Source of the DNA: Paludibacteraceae bacterium
GTDB lineage: Bacteria; Bacteroidota; Bacteroidia; Bacteroidales; Paludibacteraceae
Length of the DNA stretch: 18,026 nucleotides
Direction of reading: 5' to 3'
Assembly (NCBI GenBank): GCA_017542915.1
Contig: JAFXWI010000069.1
Coordinates: 1-18,026 of the forward strand
Position numbers and translations under genes: made by a program. The notes under the pieces were generated by a model. The model ran no database searches and was not told the DNA's origin. It saw nothing but the letters and a program-made list of their open reading frames with translations. Positions 1-5,159 of the stretch are shown here, in pieces; position 1 is the first letter of the stretch; each line of letters begins with the position of its first letter.

Positions 1-528
1 GTCTTGGATTAGTTTGAGATAGGCGGTGTCGACACAATACATATCCGGCAGGACGGATTCGAGGGCACGGCGACGTTTGTCGGCGATATGATGCTGCTTG
101 TAGGTTAACCAGCCCATGAGATTGACCATACGGATGTCGGAAGGGTTCTCGATGACGTGATGAACGATACCCTTGTAGGGGTTACCTTTGGAATCGAAGA
201 AGATCGGGCAAGGCTCGTCGGCAAAGGTCTCGAACATGAGACGGTGCGCATGTTGGCAGCCGAAATGGCGCATAACGGGGTGTGTTAACCCTCTTTTGCC
301 GTTGTAGGCTTTGCTGCCTTTTCTGCGACTACTGGGACTAAACATAGGCTTCACTTTAACGCCGTATGCGCTCATGAAATAGCCCTCTTCTCCGTTTCCC
401 CAGAGGACTTTGCCGCCTGTTGATTCGAGGGGCGCTTGTTTGCAGCCTTTGGATAGAAAATAAAGGCGCGATAGATGTGTTTGCCGCGCTGATTGATGTA
501 GCGGCACAATCGTTTGTTTCATATACAT
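1..528 (-). CDS. HNH-endonuclease-like protein, C-terminus cut off by the window edge
   Basis: An open minus-strand frame runs from an ATG at 528 (or 522, MKQTIVPL) off the left edge, giving about 176 visible residues. The central part reads HAHRLMFETFADEP, then GIVHHVIENPSDIRMVNLMG and KQHHIADKRR. This resembles the compact HNH fold of phage and homing-type nucleases (metal-binding H-H, an N in VNL, a second H about eight residues on), in which an HRL..AF segment precedes VNHIDG..N. The match is by eye and partial, so the function is inferred. A TACCTTTGCA promoter box lies 43 bases upstream, but its -33 region is occupied by the preceding terminator and has no TTG. It could equally be a degenerate or non-catalytic member. 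A nearby R-M operon and repeats suit an accessory region. Confidence 0.5.
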   Translation of the reverse strand, partial: MYMKQTIVPLHQSARQTHLSRLYFLSKGCKQAPLESTGGKVLWGNGEEGYFMSAYGVKVKPMFSPSSRRKGSKAYNGKRGLTHPVMRHFGCQHAHRLMFETFADEPCPIFFDSKGNPYKGIVHHVIENPSDIRMVNLMGWLTYKQHHIADKRRRALESVLPDMYCVDTAYLKLIQD

Positions 529-570
529 CGGATCTTTATGTGCGGCGACGTTGCCGCAACTGAAATCCGG

Positions 571-580
571 TGCAAAGGTA
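571..580 (-). promoter_or_regulatory. -7 promoter box (TACCTTTGCA) for the HNH-like gene
   Basis: Minus-strand TACCTTTGCA matches the Bacteroidota TAnnTTTG -7 element, 43 bases upstream of the ATG at 528. Unlike the other promoters here, there is no TTG at the -33 distance, because the T-tract and hairpin of the upstream terminator fill that stretch. The promoter is therefore probably weak or activator-dependent. Confidence 0.5.
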
Positions 581-585
581 GGGAT

Positions 586-616
586 AAAAAAAACGAGCCT
601 CGAATTTCGGGACTCG
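586..616 (-). terminator. Intrinsic terminator of the leftward small-gene transcript
   Basis: On the minus strand a 23-nt near-perfect hairpin (616 to 594; CGAG...CTCG ends, GAAATTC centre, one mismatch and one G-U pair) is followed directly by eight T residues (593 to 586). This is the classic Rho-independent layout. It lies 73 bases after the stop codon of the gene at 689-1069. Confidence 0.85.
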
Positions 617-687
617 TTCGGTAATGACGGTACTATTTCGGTACTTTCGGTACTAAATCGGTAATGAAACGGTAATAAATCGGTAAT
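608..687. repeat. Helically phased direct repeats of CGGTAAT/CGGTACT
   Basis: Eight copies of a 7-bp word start at 608 (CGGGACT, degenerate), 619, 628, 639, 648, 659, 670 and 681. Steps are 11, 9, 11, 9, 11, 11 and 11 bp, so successive copies sit on roughly one face of the helix. Copies alternate between CGGTAAT and CGGTACT. The array fills the gap between the stop codon at 689 and the terminator. It looks like an iteron or operator array for a cooperatively binding protein; no ligand can be named. Confidence 0.75.
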
Positions 688-688
688 C

Positions 689-1069
689 CTAAATCGTATT
701 GTTATAATACTTTTTGAAGACCTCATATCCAAAAGACAGAGGTATCAGTTTATCCAATTCATCATACATCACACGGGCATTATAATGTGCATCTACGTAC
801 TCATCTTTTTGCCATCCTTGCAGTTCTTGTACGAAAGCACGGGTCTTGTCTTTTCGACCTTGTACGGACTTTTGCAGGGCTTGCAATATGACTGTCTCTT
901 TGCCCTCTTTCTTGGCTTTCTTGGTGAAGATGATAGAGTCTATAGGCTTGGTTTCTTGGACTGGTTCAATGTCCTCGCATACCGTTTCTGATTTCTGTTT
1001 GGGCTCTTGTTTAGAGTTGTTGTTTTCGTAGAAGTTTACTACTCCAAAATTGTTGATGTTTGCTGTCAT
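689..1069 (-). CDS. Small protein of unknown function with N-terminal NNFGVVNFYE motif
   Basis: The gene encodes 126 residues from ATG 1069 (MTANINNF). An in-frame ATG at 1087 would add MLKKTI; anything further upstream lies inside the structured leader. I do not recognise a family. The N-terminus INNFGVVNFYE resembles the last residues of the upstream S subunit (ITNYGTLNIYEK), and a polar, charged linker (residues about 15-55) follows. The C-terminal 65 residues look alpha-helical, rich in K, E, Q and aromatics, ending LSFGYEVFKKYYNNTI. No signal peptide or membrane segment is visible. It has its own promoter at 1283-1315 and about 200 bases of folded leader, which suggests tight control. 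A terminator follows at 586-616. A regulator or partner of the R-M system is possible but only inferred from position. Confidence 0.6.
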   Translation of the reverse strand: MTANINNFGVVNFYENNNSKQEPKQKSETVCEDIEPVQETKPIDSIIFTKKAKKEGKETVILQALQKSVQGRKDKTRAFVQELQGWQKDEYVDAHYNARVMYDELDKLIPLSFGYEVFKKYYNNTI

Positions 1070-1087
1070 TATAGTTTTTTTGAGCAT

Positions 1088-1219
1088 AAAAATGCACAAG
1101 TAAGTGGGATAACAAACCAAGTCTGCAAGCTCGTAGTGAAATCCCACCTACCTGTGCAAGACACAGATATATGGGACATATTGCTCTTCACTACTATTAA
1201 GTTTGCAGACTTGGTTTGT
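1088..1219 (-). promoter_or_regulatory. Structured leader with interlocked stems; candidate attenuator, copy 1
   Basis: In plus coordinates the segments are A 1093-1110, B 1112-1128, C 1133-1140, A' 1141-1158, C' 1187-1194 and B' 1203-1219. B/B' is a perfect 17-bp inverted repeat and C/C' a perfect 8-bp one. A/A' pairs over 18 positions; its two mismatches become G-U wobbles only in minus-strand RNA, the strand read from the promoter at 1283-1315. A is followed on that strand by TTTTT (1092-1088), so the A'/A stem has terminator geometry just before the start codon. A' can also fold locally (CTGTG/CACAG and CCCA/TGGG, 1143-1176). The A-B-A'-B' order is pseudoknotted. The same architecture recurs at 16509-16648. 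Confidence 0.6.
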
Positions 1220-1282
1220 AAAGTAATATGCCTATTTGACAAATATTTTTCTTCCTTTTTTAGGTCTGGAAGTCAAAGACGG

Positions 1283-1315
1283 TGCAAAGGTACTGCTTTT
1301 TTTTGAATTGTGCAA
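1283..1315 (-). promoter_or_regulatory. Promoter of the small gene at 689-1069
   Basis: On the minus strand, TTGC (1315-1312), a 19-nt spacer containing an A8 tract, and TACCTTTG (from 1292) give the full Bacteroidota -33/-7 promoter. The start site would be near 1276, leaving a leader of about 200 nt before ATG 1069. The block is nearly identical to the promoter at 4920-4952. Confidence 0.75.
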
Positions 1316-1368
1316 ATAAAAATGGAAATACCTATTATTTTTTTTACTTCTTAGCCTCATGGGCACGA

Positions 1369-2568
1369 TTACTTCTCGTAGATGTTCAGTGTGCCGTAGT
1401 TAGTGATAGAGCCGGATTGTTGTGCTTCCATAGCTCGGCGCATTTTAATCATCTCTTTCTTCATCTCCACTAACTCATCTACCACCTCATTGGGTTTGCT
1501 TGGCTCGATATTTCTTGAGAACGGTAGGGATTTGATATAGTCCTCCATGAATTTCCAATCAGGGGTGCCGGAGGGGGTAGCTGGGAGTTTGATTTTGGAA
1601 TTTCGTAATTTTATCTGACTACATTTTCGACCATAACTATATCTATATTGCTCCTTGTTTATTAAAGTTACTAAGAATAATGCAATATATTTGTTCATTT
1701 CAAAAAGAGGAGTTAGCACCTCAACATGATCAGATGCAGAGAAATCGTTCTCTTGATAAGAACAAAAACCAAGCACGGCTGAGTCTACTGTTAGAACTCC
1801 TCCTTTTTCTGTACAATAATTATAATATCCCTCTACACCATTATTTACTGCCTGAGTTGTTACATAAGGATACTTACCTTTTCCGTAGGTCTCCAATTCT
1901 TCAATAGGTGTAGTTTTAGAACCCGATATCATGAAAAGATCTGTATAATTAAACCATTTCCAATCTTGTGTATTGAGTTTCATATTTTCTTGTTTTTGTG
2001 AGGTGGTGTCGTATTTTTGGAGCCAGACCTTTTGGGCTTTCTTGGGGAGTTGTGGGATGATTTGATCTTTGACAAAATCTTCCATGTATTTCCAATCGGG
2101 GTTTCCTTCCGGAGTTACAGGGAGTTTGATTTTAGATAAAGGCATACGTATAGGTCTCCATTTACGTCCATAAGCCCATCTAAACCGCTCTTTCTCGATA
2201 AGAGTACAAAGGAATAATGCGATATATGGATTTATCTCGTGACCTTTTAAGTATAAAGGGTTTACGTCATGAGTACAAGTAAATGGTTTCGCTTGAAAAT
2301 ATGCATAACCCACAGAACCATTATTAGTAACCGCTATACAATTCTCGAAGATTTTTTCCTCCATCGGGGAGTTGTTTCCATCACCTGTTTTTGTAGTCAC
2401 AGCGATTGTTTCTAAATCCGAATGAGAGGTTACGCCATTATTGGAGTCCGTAGCTCCAATAAACGGAATATCTCCTTCGGGATTATCTTCCGGCTTTTTA
2501 TTATAGAAGCCGTGCTTTATGTCAAAGATTTCGTCGTAGCGAAACCATTTCCACGAACTTGTATCCAT
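1369..2568 (-). CDS. Restriction-modification specificity (S) subunit, BcgI-like/type I family
   Basis: The 399-residue protein has two tandem target-recognition halves, as in S subunits that read a bipartite DNA site. Half 1 starts WKWFRYDEIF (residues 6-15) and half 2 starts WKWFNYTDLF (203-212). Each half ends with the same block: YIALFL.TLI.KE.....YGRK, SKIKLP.TP.G.PDWK.MED (about 115-165 and 290-350). This internal duplication is typical of HsdS and BcgI B subunits. A coiled-coil-like stretch VDELVEMKKEMIKMRRAMEA precedes a tail ITNYGTLNIYEK. The ATG at 2568 abuts the stop codon of the RM gene (TAA at 2571-2569), so the two are translationally coupled. The protein should direct both cutting and methylation by its partner. 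The recognition sequence cannot be read from the protein. Confidence 0.88.
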   Translation of the reverse strand: MDTSSWKWFRYDEIFDIKHGFYNKKPEDNPEGDIPFIGATDSNNGVTSHSDLETIAVTTKTGDGNNSPMEEKIFENCIAVTNNGSVGYAYFQAKPFTCTHDVNPLYLKGHEINPYIALFLCTLIEKERFRWAYGRKWRPIRMPLSKIKLPVTPEGNPDWKYMEDFVKDQIIPQLPKKAQKVWLQKYDTTSQKQENMKLNTQDWKWFNYTDLFMISGSKTTPIEELETYGKGKYPYVTTQAVNNGVEGYYNYCTEKGGVLTVDSAVLGFCSYQENDFSASDHVEVLTPLFEMNKYIALFLVTLINKEQYRYSYGRKCSQIKLRNSKIKLPATPSGTPDWKFMEDYIKSLPFSRNIEPSKPNEVVDELVEMKKEMIKMRRAMEAQQSGSITNYGTLNIYEK

Positions 2569-4371
2569 TTAAATCTCCTCGTTTTGTACCAAGAAAGCGG
2601 AATAGTCCACTAACTTTTGAATAAAGTCTTTTTCGGAAAGGGTACTATAATCCGTTTCCATATATGCTTCCGCACACCACTCGTCCTCGTACGAGACTTT
2701 TTGTACGGCAGATAGTCCGACCTCCGCTGTACGTGTTTTGTATAGGTGTAGCCATTTATCATGGATTGCTTTCCATGCACCTTCACCTGTTTTAGGATCA
2801 ATTCTTTCCACACGACCAAGGTTTTTGCGTTTGGTAAATCCGTCTTCTTTGAAGTAACCGAAGAACGTAGGTTGATTTGCCGCTTCATGCCGGATACCTA
2901 ACTCCCAAATCATGCAACAAGCGACCACACTTGCACCCGGGTAGAACATTTCTGCCGGAAGAGAGAAGACCGCATCGAGACGGTGGTTCTGCATCATCAG
3001 TTCCTTGTATTTCTTAATATCGCCCGTATTGCCGATAGCACATTGCATAGGGAGTAAGATAGCCAATTTTCCTTTTCCCACTGTATTTGCAATATAATTT
3101 AGGTAATGAAGGCCTTTGCTTGGGTCTTCCTTGCAGTCCTTTTTCCATGTGGCGACGTAGGAAGGTTGGCAGTAAGGACGCTGCGCATTATACGGCGGAT
3201 TCATCAAAACCTTATCTATATTGGCATTCTTAATCCACTGTTCTAAATCGAAACAACTACCTTTTCGTACATTAGAATTTCCATCTCCATGAATGAGCAT
3301 GTTTGTGGTACTCAAACCGAACGCTTTCTTTTCTGCCTCAATACCAAAAATTTGCTCCTTCTTTACCTTTCTGCGTTCATTATCCGTCTTGCAGTCATTA
3401 AGGGCGTTAGTCATAGCGCGCACAAGGAAAGCACCACTACCGCAACAAGGATCAAGTACGCGTGAGGTATGGTTGATACCGATTACATCGCACATGAACG
3501 AGACAATATGATCCGGAGTAAAGGCTTGGTTCTTATCCGCTTTGCCCACATATTTATTAAAAGTAGTAAAAAACAGATTTAATAAGTCCTGACCTTTTGT
3601 CGTTTCTTCATTGATATAAGGCATAATACCTTCATTGATAAAATCAAGAATCGCGATCAAGTCCTCAGCCTTCAGGAGTTCTACCTTTTGGTCTTGCAAT
3701 ACTTCTGTGTGTAGAATTGATAATTTATCTGCTCGATTAATGTCGCTATCATCGCGTAATAAATCGCTCAATGCCTTGTATATTCCAGAAAGGATTTGCG
3801 CTGTTTCAAGCCCTTTATACGTCACCTTACTTTTAAGCGCAAGAATACAAGTTCCGACTAATTGACTGCGTAGCCGTTCATCTATTCCAAAGCCATGCAG
3901 TAATTCATTGAGACGATAGGTGTTTTTAATTACCTCCTCTTTGTTGTTTATACGTAAAGGAGCAACAATATTCCTAAAGTCAGCAAAAGAGGTCATAGCT
4001 ATTTGTCCCTTAAGGAAAGTTTCATTGGAAACGCGATCCCGCCACACTCGAATACGATCATCGTTGGTGTTTGCGAGAATGCCAATAACAGCGTAGCCGG
4101 TAAGAGCTCTCTCGTATGACATATAGGCATCGAGTTGTTGTTTCGCTTTCTCGTAAACAGTATCAAAATTTTGTTTTGTTTCTACCAGTACGGCAACGCG
4201 AGCTTGCGTATCAATAAAACGGATGTCTAAATCCTTGTAAGAACCAATCTTCATCGCTGCGAAATCCTTATGCGCAGCGGTAAATGCTTTCTGGTAACTA
4301 AACTCGTCGTTCTCAATGTTGGTAATTAGGTACTGACGACCAATAGTGTTTATGATTTCGTTACGTATCAT
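2569..4371 (-). CDS. Fused restriction nuclease-adenine methyltransferase (RM) subunit, BcgI-like type IIB
   Basis: The likely start is MIRNEIIN at 4371, giving 600 residues; the longer open frame to 4533 only overlaps the lipoprotein gene and is Arg-rich shadow. Residues about 45-66 (KDLDIRF...VLVETK) supply a PD-(D/E)xK-like nuclease core, D49 and E64-x-K66, in an HSDR_N-like domain. Residues about 270-420 form an N6-adenine methylase: QAFTPDHIV near 282, LDPCCGSGAFL (306-316, motif I, SAM binding) and NPPY (391-394, motif IV, catalysis). No helicase or ATPase domain is present, so this is not a classical type I HsdM/HsdR pair. Together with the S gene it fits the A-plus-B layout of BcgI enzymes, which cut on both sides of their site. 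That cleavage pattern is inferred from family resemblance. It lies 5 nt after the lipoprotein stop codon. Confidence 0.85.
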   Translation of the reverse strand: MIRNEIINTIGRQYLITNIENDEFSYQKAFTAAHKDFAAMKIGSYKDLDIRFIDTQARVAVLVETKQNFDTVYEKAKQQLDAYMSYERALTGYAVIGILANTNDDRIRVWRDRVSNETFLKGQIAMTSFADFRNIVAPLRINNKEEVIKNTYRLNELLHGFGIDERLRSQLVGTCILALKSKVTYKGLETAQILSGIYKALSDLLRDDSDINRADKLSILHTEVLQDQKVELLKAEDLIAILDFINEGIMPYINEETTKGQDLLNLFFTTFNKYVGKADKNQAFTPDHIVSFMCDVIGINHTSRVLDPCCGSGAFLVRAMTNALNDCKTDNERRKVKKEQIFGIEAEKKAFGLSTTNMLIHGDGNSNVRKGSCFDLEQWIKNANIDKVLMNPPYNAQRPYCQPSYVATWKKDCKEDPSKGLHYLNYIANTVGKGKLAILLPMQCAIGNTGDIKKYKELMMQNHRLDAVFSLPAEMFYPGASVVACCMIWELGIRHEAANQPTFFGYFKEDGFTKRKNLGRVERIDPKTGEGAWKAIHDKWLHLYKTRTAEVGLSAVQKVSYEDEWCAEAYMETDYSTLSEKDFIQKLVDYSAFLVQNEEI

Positions 4372-4376
4372 ATATC

Positions 4377-4862
4377 TTATTTTTTTACTTCCAAACTGAA
4401 ATAGTCGGCACCGCGGGAAGCGGTGTCGACACAAAAAGAGGTATAGTCGTGCTCGGGAACAGAGTGTGACCAGAGACCGAGTTGGTCGAGATAATGCACG
4501 ACGATATAGGCGGGCTCGTAATTGAGCTCGCAAGCACGGAGGAGCATGACCGATGCGTCCTCCTCAGAGATAGGGGTCAGCGAGTCCGCCGCCGCGGTAT
4601 CAAAATAACGAAGATGATAGGCTGATGTAGCCGTGATGCAGAGCGCTTCGGGATCTTCGGTCTCGTAGGCGCGCTGCGCGTAGAATAAAAGGGAGTCTCG
4701 GGAATAAAAGATGTCCGCAGAAAGGCGCGGGATATTATCGACATATACTAACCGATCATCGGAACGATGGCAGCACGTACACGCTGGTAAAAGCAGCGTG
4801 CATGTAAACAGCAAAAGAAGAAATACAACATTTTCCCATATGGGGGGGGTAATTTTAAACAT
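4377..4862 (-). CDS. Small predicted lipoprotein, first gene of the R-M operon
   Basis: The gene encodes 161 residues. A hydrophobic segment (residues 11-27, VVFLLLLFTCTLLLPA) ends in a lipobox LLPAC with the lipid-bearing cysteine at 28, so the product is probably anchored in a membrane. The mature part is acidic and contains ASVMLLRACELNYEPAYIVV, which resembles a single Sel1/TPR-type helical repeat; no family is recognised. Eight consecutive C residues fall in codons 5-7 (4842-4849), between start and signal sequence. The stop codon is 5 nt before the RM start, so both share the promoter at 4920-4952. Why a lipoprotein leads an R-M operon is unclear; it may simply be a host gene behind which the R-M genes inserted. 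Confidence 0.65.
   Translation of the reverse strand: MFKITPPIWENVVFLLLLFTCTLLLPACTCCHRSDDRLVYVDNIPRLSADIFYSRDSLLFYAQRAYETEDPEALCITATSAYHLRYFDTAAADSLTPISEEDASVMLLRACELNYEPAYIVVHYLDQLGLWSHSVPEHDYTSFCVDTASRGADYFSLEVKK
4842..4849 (-). repeat. Poly-C8 tract in the lipoprotein 5' coding region
   Basis: Eight G on the plus strand are eight C on the coding strand, within ATT ACC CCC CCC ATA (codons 4-8). Gain or loss of one base would frameshift the gene before its signal peptide. It is long for a homopolymer inside a coding region. Confidence 0.7.
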
Positions 4863-4873
4863 ATTATTTAGTA

Positions 4874-4894
4874 GTTGGTCGTTAGTCGTTAGTC
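4874..4894. repeat. Heptamer array (GTTGGTC, GTTAGTC, GTTAGTC)
   Basis: Three contiguous 7-bp units lie in the leader of the lipoprotein gene. The same unit recurs at 5094-5128 on the other side of the promoter region. Confidence 0.8.
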
Positions 4895-4919
4895 CATTTT
4901 CTCATTTTCACAATTTCGC

Positions 4920-4952
4920 TGCAAAGGTACTGCTTTTTTTTGAGATACGCAA
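4920..4952 (-). promoter_or_regulatory. Promoter of the lipoprotein-RM-S operon
   Basis: On the minus strand, TTGC (4952-4949), a 19-nt spacer with an A8 tract, and TACCTTTGCA (4929-4920) form a canonical Bacteroidota promoter. The leader to ATG 4862 is about 50 nt and carries a heptamer array. The block from 4920 to 4959 matches 35 of 40 positions of the block at 1283-1322. Confidence 0.78.
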
Positions 4953-4955
4953 ATA

Positions 4956-4976
4956 AAAAATTAAAAATTAAAAATT
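4956..4976. repeat. Heptamer array (AAAAATT x3)
   Basis: Three contiguous AAAAATT units lie just upstream of the R-M operon promoter. The same unit family appears inside coding sequence at 5994-6021 and 11951-11985, and at the end of the exosortase gene at 14841-14868. Confidence 0.8.
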
Positions 4977-5072
4977 ATTGCATTTCGGGTACGTATTTCT
5001 TGGGGTTAAGGGACGGAGGGGAAATGGTTGCCGCAAATATGCGACAAAAATGCAAAATGAGATGCCCATTTT

Positions 5073-5089
5073 TTGGCACGAAGTTTGTA
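5073..5089 (+). promoter_or_regulatory. Possible sigma-54 promoter for the T9SS vWA gene
   Basis: TTGGCACG-AAGT-TTGTA matches the sigma-54 -24/-12 consensus (TGGCAC-N5-TTGCA/T) at all but the C of the -12 GC. No TAnnTTTG box is seen on the plus strand between here and the ATG at 5160. If used, transcription would begin near 5100, at the heptamer array. Sigma-54 needs an enhancer-binding activator, and none is seen in the window. Confidence 0.4.
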
Positions 5090-5093
5090 GGGT

Positions 5094-5128
5094 ATTGGTC
5101 GTTAGTCAATGGTCGTTAGTCGTTAGTC
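5094..5128. repeat. Heptamer array (ATTGGTC, GTTAGTC, AATGGTC, GTTAGTC, GTTAGTC)
   Basis: Five contiguous 7-bp units lie in the likely 5' leader of the gene at 5160. They share the unit of the array at 4874-4894. Confidence 0.85.
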
Positions 5129-5159
5129 CAACGGCGAAGCGGTCAAAAAATTAAACATT

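Noticed and set aside
1111..1300. Inverted repeats near hsdS as a phase-variation (invertible specificity) switch
   Set aside because: The repeats lie outside the S coding region, no recombinase gene or second silent S cassette is present, and the G-U pattern points to RNA folding instead.
23..4434. 15-bp word GCGGTGTCGACACAA at 23-37 and 4420-4434, encoding CVDTA in both minus-strand proteins
   Set aside because: It contains a 10-bp palindrome and common codons. A single 15-mer match in 18 kb is plausible by chance, and the proteins are otherwise dissimilar.
4372..4533. N-terminal extension of the RM gene to 4533
   Set aside because: The added residues are Arg/Leu-rich and lie fully inside the lipoprotein coding sequence. 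The ATG at 4371 gives the expected nuclease-domain start.
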